Assembly (NCBI RefSeq): GCF_014269205.2
Contig: NZ_JABWRY020000001.1
Coordinates: 3,038,001 to 3,102,000, forward strand
Length of the DNA stretch: 64,000 nt
Direction of reading: 5' to 3'
Origin: Pseudomonas kermanshahensis
Lineage (GTDB): Bacteria; Pseudomonadota; Gammaproteobacteria; Pseudomonadales; Pseudomonadaceae
The notes under the pieces were generated by a model, which was not told where the DNA came from, ran no database searches, and saw nothing but the letters and a program-made list of their open reading frames with translations. Below are positions 37,675 to 46,789 of the stretch, one piece after another. Both the position numbers and the translations under genes were made by a program. How positions within the stretch are numbered: position 1 is the stretch's first letter; every line of letters begins with the position of its first letter.

Positions 37675-38430
37675 TCAGTCGCGGTAACCCGGCGCCCCCC
37701 GCTCCAGCATCCGCAGCAGCGCGCCCCACGCCAGCCCCACTGCATCCGGGTCCGACAGTTCGCCCTGCTTCAAGCCCTTCAGTGGCGCATTGAACTGCTG
37801 CTCGGTACGCTCACACACGGCGGCCGGCGGCAGGATCAATTGCCCGGCACTCTGCGCCGCCAACTGGATCTCGCAGGCTTTTTCCAGGTAGTACATGCGC
37901 AGGAAGGCTTCGGCCACAGAACGCCCGGTGGTCAGCAACCCATGATTACGCAGGATCATCACCGGCCGGTCACCCAGGTCGGCCACCAAGCGCTGTTGCT
38001 CATCCAGGTCCAGGGCGATGCCTTCGTAATCGTGGTAGGCAACCTTGCCATGAAACTCCATGGACATCTGGTTGACCGGCAGCAGGCCACATTCCAGTGC
38101 CGCCACCGCACACCCGGCCCGGGTGTGGGTGTGCAGCACGCAGTGGGCGTCTTCGCGAGCCGCATGAATAGCACTGTGGATGACGAACCCGGCCGGGTTG
38201 ACCGGGTGTGGGGTCGCCTCGACTGGCTGCCCATGCAAGTCGATCTTCACCAGGCTGGAGGCTGTGATCTCGTCGAACAGCAAGCCGTAGGGGTTGATCA
38301 GAAAGTGGTGCTCCGGCCCAGGCACGCGCAGCGAGATGTGCGTGAAGATCAGGTCGCTCATGCGAAAGTGAGCGACCAGGCGGTAGCAGGCCGCCAGCTC
38401 CTGACGCAGGGTCTGTTCGGTAAGGGTCAT
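37675..38430 (-). CDS. Class II aldolase/adducin-family protein
   Basis: 251 residues. Metal-site motifs of the class II aldolase/adducin fold: FTHISLRVPG, the CVLHTHTRAG His pair, and RNHGLLTTGRSVAEAF. The conserved Glu/His pattern suggests a zinc enzyme acting on an aldol or related substrate. Downstream of the solute-binding protein gene by 41 bases; both are divergent from the FMN/Fe-S oxidoreductase. Confidence 0.88.
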   Translation of the reverse strand: MTLTEQTLRQELAACYRLVAHFRMSDLIFTHISLRVPGPEHHFLINPYGLLFDEITASSLVKIDLHGQPVEATPHPVNPAGFVIHSAIHAAREDAHCVLHTHTRAGCAVAALECGLLPVNQMSMEFHGKVAYHDYEGIALDLDEQQRLVADLGDRPVMILRNHGLLTTGRSVAEAFLRMYYLEKACEIQLAAQSAGQLILPPAAVCERTEQQFNAPLKGLKQGELSDPDAVGLAWGALLRMLERGAPGYRD

Positions 38431-38471
38431 TTCTCGTTCGTCCTGTTAGAAAGGCAGCTGTGAACACTAGG

Positions 38472-39515
38472 CTATTTGGTAGCCCAAGCATTGAATCGCT
38501 GCTCCAGCTCTTCGCCATGGTCGACCCAGAACGCCACGTTCATCGCCAGCGCCCCCTGCAGGTTCTGTGGCGAGGTTGGCACCCAGCCGGCCAGCGCCGG
38601 GGCGAGCCTGGCCGCTGCCTGGGTGTTGGTGGGCCCATAGGGGATCTGCTCGACGTAACGCACCTGGGTATCAGGCTGGTTGGCATAGGCGATCAGCCGC
38701 TTGGCCTGGTCGACATGCCGCGAGCCCTTGATGATCGCCCAATAGTCCATGCCATACAGGCTGCCCGGCCAGACCAAGGCCAGCGGGCTGCCCTGCTGCG
38801 CTGCCACCGCGATGCGGCCGCTGTAGGTAGACGTCATCACCACATCGCCGGCAGTCAGCCACTGGGCCGGCTGGGCACCCGCGTCCCACCACTGGATATA
38901 GGGCTTGAGCTCAGTGAGTTTGGCAAACGCGCGGTCGACCCCGGCTGGCGTTGACAGCACCGTGTACACGTCCTCGACCTTGACCCCATCAGCCAGCAAG
39001 GCGAACTCCAGGTTGTACACCGCACGCTTGCGCAGGCCACGTTTGCCTGGGTACTTGCTGACGTCCCAGAAGTCGGCCCATGAAGCCGGGGCTTGAGCCA
39101 GCTTGTTGCGGTCGTAGGCAATCGCCACGCTCCACACCAGGGCGGCAGAACCGCAGTCCTGCGCGGCATCCGGTATCAGCTCGGCGGCATGGCCCAGGCG
39201 CTGCCAGTCCAGCCGCTCATAGATGCCCTCCTCACAGCCGCGCATCAGGTCGGGCCCCTCGATCTGCACCACGTCCCAATCGACGTTGCCGGTATCGGCC
39301 ATGACCTGGATACGGGCCATTTCGCCGTTGTATTCGCTCTGGATCAACTTGCTGCCGTCCTGGGCACTGAAAGGCTTGAAGATCGCCTCGTCCTGGGCTT
39401 TCTGACCGGCGCCGCCATAGCCGACCACGACCATCTGCGGCGCAGCGTGCGCACTGCCCAAGCCAAGGGCCAGAAGCGCTGCGCAAAGGTGGGTTGTGCG
39501 AGGGAATGCATGCAT
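38472..39515 (-). CDS. Extracellular solute-binding protein (PotD-like), orphan
   Basis: 347 residues. Signal peptide about 1-24 (ends GSAHAAP). The mature protein has the spermidine/putrescine-type family 1 pattern: NVDWDVVQIEGPDLMRG, FWDVSKYPGKRGLRK and YGMDYWAIIKGSRHVDQAKRLI. No ABC permease or ATPase gene is present in the window, so its transporter partner lies elsewhere or it has another role. First gene of the SBP-aldolase operon. Confidence 0.85.
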   Translation of the reverse strand: MHAFPRTTHLCAALLALGLGSAHAAPQMVVVGYGGAGQKAQDEAIFKPFSAQDGSKLIQSEYNGEMARIQVMADTGNVDWDVVQIEGPDLMRGCEEGIYERLDWQRLGHAAELIPDAAQDCGSAALVWSVAIAYDRNKLAQAPASWADFWDVSKYPGKRGLRKRAVYNLEFALLADGVKVEDVYTVLSTPAGVDRAFAKLTELKPYIQWWDAGAQPAQWLTAGDVVMTSTYSGRIAVAAQQGSPLALVWPGSLYGMDYWAIIKGSRHVDQAKRLIAYANQPDTQVRYVEQIPYGPTNTQAAARLAPALAGWVPTSPQNLQGALAMNVAFWVDHGEELEQRFNAWATK

Positions 39516-39610
39516 CGAGGTTGCCTCCTGCCGGTGCCCAAGGGCCCGATTTCTTGTTGTTGTGAGGTCACGCCCTCACCAGTGAGGGTGAAGAAAACCT
39601 AGCCGCGCAC

Positions 39611-39639
39611 CAGTAAAAAAACAAGTTGATTTTTTACTG
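39611..39639. promoter_or_regulatory. Perfect inverted repeat in divergent promoter region
   Basis: CAGTAAAAAA (39611-39620) and TTTTTTACTG (39630-39639) are perfect 10-base complements around a 9-base loop. It sits between the divergent solute-binding and oxidoreductase genes, where an operator for one of the cluster's regulators would be expected. Confidence 0.6.
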
Positions 39640-39692
39640 TCGGTACACTTTCATAAACAAAACAAGAACAACACCGCACCGGAGCCGCCCGT

Positions 39693-41645
39693 ATGCAAAC
39701 TGCCTTTCCCCACCTGTTCGAAGCCTTGCAGATTCGCGGCAAACGGCTGAAGAACCGCATCATGTCCACGGGCCACGACACGTGCCTGCCCACCGACAAC
39801 CTGGTCAACGACAAGCTCATCGCTTACCAGCGAGACCGCGCCGCCGGTGGGGTTGGCCTGATCGTGCTGCAGGTGGCCGGTGTGCATGACAGCGCCCGCT
39901 ACACCTCCCACGTGCTGATGGCCACCGACGATGCCTGCATCGACGGCTACCGGCGCCTGGCCGAGGCCTGCCATGAACACGGCACCGTGGTGCTGTCGCA
40001 GCTGTTTCATCCGGGGCGGGAGATCATGGAATCTGCCGACGGCTTGCTGGCAGTGGCCTATTCGGCCTCGTCGGTGCCCAACGAGCGCTTCCGGGTGATG
40101 CCGCGCGCGCTGGACCAGCCGATGATCGATGACATCATCCAGGGCTATGCCAGCGCCGCCCGCCGCCTGCACCAGGCGGGGCTGGATGGCGTCGAAGTGG
40201 TCGCCAGCCATGGCTACCTGCCTGCGCAGTTTCTCAATCCGCGGGTCAACCTGCGCACCGATGGTTACAACGGCGGCCTGGAGCAGCGCCTGAGGTTTCT
40301 GCGCGAAGTGTTGGCGGCGGTGCGCGCAGCCACCGACGAACACTTTATCGTCGGCCTGCGCATCAGCGCCGACGAGCGTGACAGTGAAGGCCTGAGCGAA
40401 GACGAGTCGCTGGCGGCCGCCGAAGCGTTGCAAGGCCAGCTCGACTACCTGCACATCGTCGCTGGCACCTCGGCGTCCCAGGGGGGCGCGGTGCATATCG
40501 TCCCGCCCATGGCCATCGAGCCAGCCTACCTGGCGCGCGAAGCCGGTACGTTCAAGCAGCGCCTGGCCATTCCGTTGTTCGTTACTGGGCGCATCAACCA
40601 ACCCCAAGAGGCCGAGCTGATCCTGGCGCGTGGCCAGGCCGACGTGTGTGGCATGACCCGCGCACTGATCTGCGACCCGCTGATGCCGACCAAGACCGAG
40701 CATGGCCGGGTTGAGGACGTGCGCGCCTGCATTGCCTGTAACCAGGCATGCATCGGGCATTTTCACCGCGGCCTGGCGATTTCCTGCATTCAGCGCCCAG
40801 AAACCGGCCGCGAACTGCAGTACGGCCAGATGACCCCCACCCCAGCCCCCAAGCGCATCCTGGTTGCAGGCGGCGGCCCCGCAGGCATGAAGGCGGCCGC
40901 CGTCGCCGCCGCGCGCGGCCACCACGTCACCCTGTATGAGGCCGGCCCGCAACTGGGTGGCCAGGTGCTGCTGGCGCAACTGCTGCCCCGGCGCAGCGAA
41001 TTCGGCGGCGCCAGCACCAACCTGCAACGGGAAATGGCCTTGGCCGGCGTGGAGGTGGTGCGCAACACGCGGGTCGACCGCGCACTGGTCGAGCGCGAGC
41101 GGCCCGACCTGGTGATTGCCGCCACCGGCGCCACGCCCTACTGGCCGGCATTCGAACGCGCCGGCGAACTGCAGGTAGTGGATGCCTGGCAAATCCTGCG
41201 CAACGAGGTCACCCCAGGGCGCTCGGTCTTGGTCATCGACTGGCGTTGCGACTGGATCGGCCCGGGTATCGCCGAGCGACTGACGCGCGAAGGGCATCAG
41301 GTGCAATTGGCGGTGAACGGCACCCATTGCGGCGAGAACCTGCCGCTGTACGTGCGCGATCAACTGGCTGGCGAGCTGCACCGCCTGGGTATTCCCATCA
41401 CGCCCTACGCCCGCCTCTATGGCTGCGATGACAACAGCGTGTACTTGCAGCACACGGCCAGCGGCGAACCGATGATCTTCGAAGGCATCGACACCTTGGT
41501 GCTGTGCCTGGGCCACCAGCCAAATGACACCTTGGCTTCGGAGCTGGCCGGCCTGGTCAACGTTCGGCGCATCGGCGACTGCCTGGCACCGCGTACCGCC
41601 GAGGAGGCGATTCACGATGGGCTGACGGTTGCCTGGGCACTCTGA
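39693..41645 (+). CDS. FMN/FAD/[4Fe-4S] oxidoreductase, demethylase or dienoyl-CoA reductase type
   Basis: 650 residues. The N-terminal old-yellow-enzyme barrel (about 1-350) has QLFHPGREI and HGYLPAQFLNPRVN. The iron-sulfur site is CIACNQAC...C (about 349-368). A C-terminal dinucleotide-binding part starts RILVAGGGPAGMKAA. This layout fits 2,4-dienoyl-CoA reductase and also N-methyl-amino-acid demethylases such as DgcA/StcD. The neighbours (amine-type regulator, solute-binding protein) favour an N-demethylase; this is inference. Confidence 0.85.
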   Translation: MQTAFPHLFEALQIRGKRLKNRIMSTGHDTCLPTDNLVNDKLIAYQRDRAAGGVGLIVLQVAGVHDSARYTSHVLMATDDACIDGYRRLAEACHEHGTVVLSQLFHPGREIMESADGLLAVAYSASSVPNERFRVMPRALDQPMIDDIIQGYASAARRLHQAGLDGVEVVASHGYLPAQFLNPRVNLRTDGYNGGLEQRLRFLREVLAAVRAATDEHFIVGLRISADERDSEGLSEDESLAAAEALQGQLDYLHIVAGTSASQGGAVHIVPPMAIEPAYLAREAGTFKQRLAIPLFVTGRINQPQEAELILARGQADVCGMTRALICDPLMPTKTEHGRVEDVRACIACNQACIGHFHRGLAISCIQRPETGRELQYGQMTPTPAPKRILVAGGGPAGMKAAAVAAARGHHVTLYEAGPQLGGQVLLAQLLPRRSEFGGASTNLQREMALAGVEVVRNTRVDRALVERERPDLVIAATGATPYWPAFERAGELQVVDAWQILRNEVTPGRSVLVIDWRCDWIGPGIAERLTREGHQVQLAVNGTHCGENLPLYVRDQLAGELHRLGIPITPYARLYGCDDNSVYLQHTASGEPMIFEGIDTLVLCLGHQPNDTLASELAGLVNVRRIGDCLAPRTAEEAIHDGLTVAWAL

Positions 41646-41683
41646 GGCTGTACATACTGCCGTTTTCCGACGGACCGACGTGC

Positions 41684-42286
41684 ATGAGCCAACTCCCGCA
41701 GCCCCCCTCCGCCACCGACGACGGCAACGCCGCGCCGCAGTTTCTGGGAACCCGCATCCGCGGCCTGCGTAAGCGCCGCGGCATGACCCTGGCGGAGTTG
41801 GCCACACAGAGCGAGCTGACGGCCGGCTACATCAGCCAGTTGGAGCGCAACCTCTCTTACCCGTCGATCCCGGCACTGTTCAACATTGCCCGCAGCCTGG
41901 GTGTGACCATCCAGTGGTTCTTTGCCAGCGAGGCCAGCACTGCACCGGAGGACCAGGGCTACGTGGTACGCCGTAACAGCCGCCTCAGCGTGCATTATGA
42001 GGACGGCATCGTCGACCAACTGCTTACACCCCAGCCCAACCGCCAGCTGGAAATGCTTCACTCGCGCTTTCCACCGGGCACCTACAGCCAGCAGAGCTAC
42101 AGCCATGACGGCGAAGAGGCAGGGTATATTCTCAGCGGCAGTTTTGAACTGTGGGTGGGCGAGCGCTACTTTCAGCTGGGCGAAGGCGATAGTTTCAGCT
42201 ATTCCAGCCAGGAGCCGCATCGCTATGGCAACCCTGGGGATGTGGATGCCGTGGTGATCTGGGTGATCACGCCACCGACCTTTTGA
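41684..42286 (+). CDS. XRE-cupin transcriptional regulator
   Basis: 200 residues. XRE helix-turn-helix (IRGLRKRRGMTLAELATQSE, about 25-80) plus C-terminal cupin (about 120-195, SHDGEEAGYILSGSFELWVG). Such regulators often sense a small catabolic ligand and bind AT-rich palindromes. It lies 38 bases after the oxidoreductase and is the best candidate to bind the 39611-39639 inverted repeat. Confidence 0.87.
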   Translation: MSQLPQPPSATDDGNAAPQFLGTRIRGLRKRRGMTLAELATQSELTAGYISQLERNLSYPSIPALFNIARSLGVTIQWFFASEASTAPEDQGYVVRRNSRLSVHYEDGIVDQLLTPQPNRQLEMLHSRFPPGTYSQQSYSHDGEEAGYILSGSFELWVGERYFQLGEGDSFSYSSQEPHRYGNPGDVDAVVIWVITPPTF

Positions 42287-42324
42287 GCCCGCCAAGCGGT
42301 CACTTTTGATCAGGCCATCCGCCA

Positions 42325-43380
42325 ATGACTGAACACGCCCACCAGCTTGAGCCTGCGCTGCAACCGGTCGACCACCCTCGCGTCGTGGTCTTCGTCGCCT
42401 ATCCGCACATGGGCCTGCTCGACCTCACGGGCGCCCAGACGGTGTTCTGGGCCGCCACCAAGGCCATGGCCGAACGCGGCCGACCAGGCTATCGGGTACA
42501 CACCGCCAGCCTTGACGGCGGCCTGCAGCAAACCGCTGAAGGCCTGGTGGTGGCGACAGAAACCTTGGACACCGTGATGGCACAGGTAGTCGACACGCTG
42601 ATCGTACCCGGCGCCCCGGACATCATCCGCACCCTCCCCGACCACGCGCCGCTGGTGGCCTGGCTGCGCCGCGCCGCCGTGCAGGCCAGGCGCACAGCCT
42701 CGGTGTGCAGCGGCACATTTCTGCTGGCCAGCGCCGGTTTGCTCGATGGGCGCCGCGCCGCCACCCACTGGGCCATGTGCGAGGTACTGCGCCGCGACTT
42801 CCCAGCGGTGCAGGTAGACCACGAGTCGATCTTCGTTCAGCAAGGCGCGGTGTGGACCTCGGCCGGGGTCAGCGCCGGCATCGACATGGCCCTCGCCCTG
42901 GTCGAACTGGACTGCGGCCGTGAAGTGGCGATGCAGGTGGCACGCGAGTTGGTGGTCTTTCTCAAGCGGCCCGGCGGCCAGGCGCAATTCAGTGAACTGC
43001 TCAAGCTGCAGGGGCGCGATTGCAGCGAGTTCGAAGCCCTGCACCTGTGGCTCAACGAACACCTTGGCGACCCGCGGCTGAGCGTCGAACACCTGGCCGA
43101 ACAGGCGCACATGAGCCTGCGTAACTTCACCCGGGTGTACAAGCTCAAGACCGGCCGCACACCGGCCAAAGCTATCGAAGTGTTCCGCCTGGAAGCCGCG
43201 CGGCGCCTGCTGGAAAGCGTCGAAAGCCCTATCGAGCAGGTCGCGCGCCAGTGCGGTTTCGGCAACGAAGAACGCATGCGCCTGGCCTTCCAGCGTCATC
43301 TGGCGGTAACACCGCGTGACTATCGCGCCCGTTTTGCACGCTCTGTTTCGTTGGCCGAAATTCAGGGTTCTTTGACCTAG
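42325..43380 (+). CDS. GATase1-like AraC-family regulator
   Basis: 351 residues. N-terminal DJ-1/PfpI-like domain (about 20-200: VVFVAYPHMGLLDLTGAQTVF, SVCSGTFLLASAGLLDGRRAATHW) and C-terminal AraC double helix-turn-helix (LSVEHLAEQAHMSLRNFTRV; IEQVARQCGFGNEERMRLAF). GbdR, CdhR, SouR and ArgR share this design and control methyl-amine or amino-acid catabolism. Last gene of the cluster on this strand. Confidence 0.9.
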   Translation: MTEHAHQLEPALQPVDHPRVVVFVAYPHMGLLDLTGAQTVFWAATKAMAERGRPGYRVHTASLDGGLQQTAEGLVVATETLDTVMAQVVDTLIVPGAPDIIRTLPDHAPLVAWLRRAAVQARRTASVCSGTFLLASAGLLDGRRAATHWAMCEVLRRDFPAVQVDHESIFVQQGAVWTSAGVSAGIDMALALVELDCGREVAMQVARELVVFLKRPGGQAQFSELLKLQGRDCSEFEALHLWLNEHLGDPRLSVEHLAEQAHMSLRNFTRVYKLKTGRTPAKAIEVFRLEAARRLLESVESPIEQVARQCGFGNEERMRLAFQRHLAVTPRDYRARFARSVSLAEIQGSLT

Positions 43381-43461
43381 GGCGTTACGCTCGTCGCTCG
43401 TAACATCGGTCTCCTCAAACACGGGCTACCTTGAGTACCCGGACATTCCAGGAGCACAACG

Positions 43462-44667
43462 ATGAAGAATATCCTGATCATTGGCGCGGGCTTTGCCGGC
43501 CTCTGGAGCGCCCTGAGCGCTGTTCGCCAGCTGGACTTGAACGGTCGCAATGATGTCGAGGTGACGCTGCTCGCGCCCCAGGCCGAACTGCATGTACGCC
43601 CGCGCTTCTACGAACCTGAAGTACATACGATGGCCGCGCCGCTGGAGGCGCTGTTTGAGGCGGTGAACGTGCGCTTTGTGCAAGGCACGGCCTTCCACAT
43701 CGATGAAGCTGCCAGGCGCGTACGCTATCGCACGCAAAGCGGTACCGAGTGCGAGCTGGGTTATGACCGCCTGATCATGGCCTGCGGCAGTGTGCTCAAC
43801 CGGCCGGACATGGTCGGTATCGAGCATGTTTTCGATGTCGACAAGATCGACAGCGCGGCGCGCCTGGAGGCGCACCTCAAGTCCCTGGCTAGCCTGCCGG
43901 ACACACCTGCCCGCAACACCGTGGTGGTGGCCGGGGGTGGCTTCACCGGCATCGAGACTGCCACCGAGTTGCCGGCGCGCTTGCGCAACATCCTTGGTGA
44001 GCAGGCCACACTGCGTGTGGTGGTCATCGACCGTGGCGCCAGGATTGGCGCAGCCTTGGGTGATGGCATCCGCCCCGCGATCGAGCAGGCATCCGAGGCT
44101 TTGGGGGTGGAATGGATCTGCGGCGCAACCGTGGCCTCGGTGGACCCCGACGGCGTCCTGCTGGATAACGGCCAGCGCATCGATGCCAATACCGTGATCT
44201 GGACGGTGGGGTTCAAGGCCAACCCATTGACCGAGCAGATCAGCGGTGACCGAGACCGCCAAGGTCGGCTGCACGTGGACGGCAACCTCAAGGTCAAGGG
44301 TAACGACGCGGTCTACGCGGCAGGCGACGTTGCTTATGCCGCCTGCGACGAGGTTGGCAACTATGCGGTGATGTCTTGTCAGCATGCGATCCCGCTGGGC
44401 CGCTACGCCGGCAACAATGCCGTGGCCGAATTGATCGGCGTGGCACCGATGACCTACAGCCAGCCCAAGTACGTCACCTGCCTCGACCTGGGCGCCTGGG
44501 GCGCAGTGTATACCGAAGGTTGGGAGCGCAAAGTATCGCCACCGGAAGACAAGGCAGAGGCCAAGGTGCTCAAATCGCAGATCAACACGGTCTGGATCTA
44601 CCCACCGGCCGCGAACGATCGTGCGGCGGCGCTGGCCGCGGCTGACCCGACGATCCCGGTCGCCTGA
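43462..44667 (+). CDS. NDH-2-like NAD(P)/FAD oxidoreductase
   Basis: 401 residues. Two dinucleotide-binding motifs, ILIIGAGFAGLWSA (FAD) and TVVVAGGGFTGIETA (NADH), and a VYAAGDVA FAD motif near 290, typical of type II NADH dehydrogenases and FAD-dependent quinone reductases. No C-terminal membrane anchor is obvious. It is a stand-alone gene; a REP pair follows it. Confidence 0.85.
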   Translation: MKNILIIGAGFAGLWSALSAVRQLDLNGRNDVEVTLLAPQAELHVRPRFYEPEVHTMAAPLEALFEAVNVRFVQGTAFHIDEAARRVRYRTQSGTECELGYDRLIMACGSVLNRPDMVGIEHVFDVDKIDSAARLEAHLKSLASLPDTPARNTVVVAGGGFTGIETATELPARLRNILGEQATLRVVVIDRGARIGAALGDGIRPAIEQASEALGVEWICGATVASVDPDGVLLDNGQRIDANTVIWTVGFKANPLTEQISGDRDRQGRLHVDGNLKVKGNDAVYAAGDVAYAACDEVGNYAVMSCQHAIPLGRYAGNNAVAELIGVAPMTYSQPKYVTCLDLGAWGAVYTEGWERKVSPPEDKAEAKVLKSQINTVWIYPPAANDRAAALAAADPTIPVA

Positions 44668-44676
44668 CACAGCCGA

Positions 44677-44758
44677 ATCGCCGGCAAGCCGGCTCCCACA
44701 GGTACAGCGCCAGGACTGAGGTTGGCGCTATCTCTGTGGGAGCCGGCTTGCCGGCGAT
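44677..44758. repeat. Inverted REP pair between convergent genes
   Basis: Arms 44677-44701 and 44734-44758 are perfect 25-base complements with the REP core CCGGCAAGCCGGCTCCCACA. A further GGGCGC...GCGCCC hairpin follows. They separate the oxidoreductase and azoR 3' ends. Confidence 0.85.
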
Positions 44759-44787
44759 GGGGCGCAAGGCGCCCCCTTTTACTGCAA

Positions 44788-45399
44788 TCAGGCAGCTGCG
44801 AACAGCTCGTTGGCAATCTGGGCCTGTGCGGCATCGATGGCCTGGCTGCGGTGCTCTGGGCCGTAGGCCAGACCATGGGCGCGTACGATTTCCAGGTCGG
44901 TGACACCGATAAAGCCCAGGAACACCTTGAGGAAGTCTTCATGGCCGGCACCCGTCGGCTGGCCAGCGTGCAGGCCACCGGCGGTGGATACCAGGATCAC
45001 CTTCTTGTTACCGCACAGGCCTTCAGGGCCGGCTTCGGTGTAGCGGAAGGTCTTGCCGGCAACGGCTACGCGGTCAATCCAGGCCTTGAGCTGGGTCGGC
45101 ACGGTGAAGTTGTACATCGGCGCACCGATCACAACGGCGTCGGCGGCGAGGAATTCTTCCAGGGTTTCGGCGCTCAGCTTGGCTTCGAAGGCCTGGGCCG
45201 CATCGCGCATGTCTTCTGCGGTACCGGCGGCCACCAAGGTAGCAGCGGAGAAATGGGCGATGGCGTCGGCAGCCAGGTCGCGGTAGACCACTTCCAGGCT
45301 TGGGTCGGTGGCTTTCCAGGCTTCGACCACTTCGCGGCTCAGCTGGCGGGAGGCGGAATTGTCGCCCAGGATGCTCGAATCGATGTGCAACAGTTTCAT
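44788..45399 (-). CDS. azoR: FMN-dependent NADH-azoreductase
   Basis: 203 residues, flavodoxin-like fold. Key segments: [19 protein letters not shown] (FMN phosphate loop), [19 protein letters not shown] and [16 protein letters not shown]. Family members reduce azo bonds and quinones with NADH. The start at 45399 follows AGGAGAG. It is divergent from the LysR gene, a common arrangement for azoR. Confidence 0.93.
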   Translation of the reverse strand: MKLLHIDSSILGDNSASRQLSREVVEAWKATDPSLEVVYRDLAADAIAHFSAATLVAAGTAEDMRDAAQAFEAKLSAETLEEFLAADAVVIGAPMYNFTVPTQLKAWIDRVAVAGKTFRYTEAGPEGLCGNKKVILVSTAGGLHAGQPTGAGHEDFLKVFLGFIGVTDLEIVRAHGLAYGPEHRSQAIDAAQAQIANELFAAA

Positions 45400-45500
45400 G
45401 GGACTCTCCTGTAATGAAGACCGCGGCATTGGGCGATCACGATGGGGAGAATCCTACCGGGATGACGAATAGCTGATAAGCAGGCAAAAATGCGTTAGTT

Positions 45501-45518
45501 TGTCCCACAGATGGAACA
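45501..45518. promoter_or_regulatory. Candidate LysR operator upstream of azoR/lysR pair
   Basis: TGTCCC (45501-45506) and GGAACA (45513-45518) are an imperfect inverted repeat around ACAGAT, 13 bases before the LysR start. The position in the divergent region fits a LysR-type binding site. Confidence 0.4.
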
Positions 45519-45531
45519 GTGAGACATTCCC

Positions 45532-46434
45532 ATGCAAGACCTCAACGACCTCTTCTACTTCGCACGCGTGGTCGAAGCCGGCGGTTTCGCCGCTGCCGGG
45601 CGCCAGCTGGGCATCCCTAAATCACGCCTGTCACGGCGCATCGCCGAGCTGGAGGAGCGCCTGGGCACACGCCTGCTGCAGCGCACCACGCGGCAATTGA
45701 AGCTGACTGCCGTGGGCGAGCGCTACCTGCACCACTGCCAGGCCATGCTGCTGGAGGCAGAAGCCGCCGACGAGGCCGTCGCCAGCATGAGCAGCGAACC
45801 ACGCGGGCGGCTGCGGGTGTCCTGCCCGGTAGCACTGGCACATGCGTTTCTGCCGGACGTGATCAGCCGTTTTCTTGCACAGTACCCACTGGTACAGCTG
45901 GACATGGTCCTGCTCAACCGCCGGGTCGACCTGATTTCCGAAGGCATCGACGTAGCCCTGCGCGTGCGTGACCTGGGCGACGAGGACCCGGCCCTGGTTA
46001 CCCGCCGGCTGCGCCAGGCGCAAATGCAACTGGTCGCCGCTCCAGGCTTCGCTGACCACATTCGCGAGCCCGCCGAGCTGGCCTCATTGCCGGTGCTGGG
46101 CGCGGCCGAAGCTGACCGGCTGGTACACTTTCGCCTGCTCGGCCCGAATGGTCGCCAACAGGACATCGCCCTGGAGCCACGCCTGGCCATCGATGATTTC
46201 GTGGTGCGCAATGCGGCGGTCCGCGCCGGGTTGGGCTTCACTGCGCTACCCAGTATGTTCTGCGAAGAGGAATTGGAACGTGGCGAGCTGGTGCGGCTGC
46301 TGCCGGACTGGTCATTGCCGGGTGGGTATCTGCAGGCGGTGTACCCTCACCGGCGCGGTGTGTTGCCGGCCGTACGGGTATGGATTGATCATCTGGCAGC
46401 GTCGTTCGAGGCCTGTGGGGAGCGTTATGTCTAA
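45532..46434 (+). CDS. LysR-family transcriptional regulator
   Basis: 300 residues. N-terminal winged helix (LNDLFYFARVVEAGGFAAAGRQLGIPKSRLSRRIAELE) and a substrate-binding-protein-like effector domain. It is divergent from azoR, so azoR is its most likely target; the pair resembles quinone/azo-stress regulators. Overlaps the next gene by 8 bases. Confidence 0.9.
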   Translation: MQDLNDLFYFARVVEAGGFAAAGRQLGIPKSRLSRRIAELEERLGTRLLQRTTRQLKLTAVGERYLHHCQAMLLEAEAADEAVASMSSEPRGRLRVSCPVALAHAFLPDVISRFLAQYPLVQLDMVLLNRRVDLISEGIDVALRVRDLGDEDPALVTRRLRQAQMQLVAAPGFADHIREPAELASLPVLGAAEADRLVHFRLLGPNGRQQDIALEPRLAIDDFVVRNAAVRAGLGFTALPSMFCEEELERGELVRLLPDWSLPGGYLQAVYPHRRGVLPAVRVWIDHLAASFEACGERYV

Positions 46435-46786
46435 GCAGAAAATGACCGAAGACCAGGTGGCGGACTTCTGCCTGAGCCTGCCCGGTGCGCGGGAGGACTA
46501 TAAGTGGGGCGGTATCCGGGTGTTTTCGGTCGCGGGCAACAAGATGTTCGCGGTGCTGGACCTGGCGGGCGCAGGGTTATCGTTCAAGGTCGCCGATGAG
46601 CTGTTTCTGGGCTACTGCGACCGCCCCGGCGTGCGGCCCGCGCCCTACCTTGCGCGGGCGCGGTGGGTCAGCATGGCGCCGCCTTACCCCATGGGGCGCG
46701 ACGAGCTGTGTGACCTGCTGCAGCGTTCGCACCAATTGGTGGTGCGAAAGCTGGCGAAGCGGTTGCAGGTGGGCTTGTTGATCTGA
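46427..46786 (+). CDS. MmcQ/YjbR-family protein
   Basis: 119 residues. Opening TEDQVADFCLSLPGAREDYKWGG and the later RPGVRPAPYLARARWVSM are the MmcQ/YjbR pattern (double-wing DNA-binding-like fold, role undefined). GGGGAG precedes the ATG. Starts inside the LysR 3' end, so the two are coupled; it is the only plausible frame in this interval. Confidence 0.85.
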   Translation: MSKQKMTEDQVADFCLSLPGAREDYKWGGIRVFSVAGNKMFAVLDLAGAGLSFKVADELFLGYCDRPGVRPAPYLARARWVSMAPPYPMGRDELCDLLQRSHQLVVRKLAKRLQVGLLI

Positions 46787-46789
46787 GCG

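Noticed and set aside
39651..41807. 718-residue minus-strand frame opposite the Fe-S oxidoreductase
   Set aside because: The plus strand carries clear flavin, Fe-S and Rossmann motifs; the minus frame has none.
43426..44670. 414-residue minus-strand frame opposite the NDH-2-like gene
   Set aside because: Antisense shadow; the plus strand has both dinucleotide-binding motifs.
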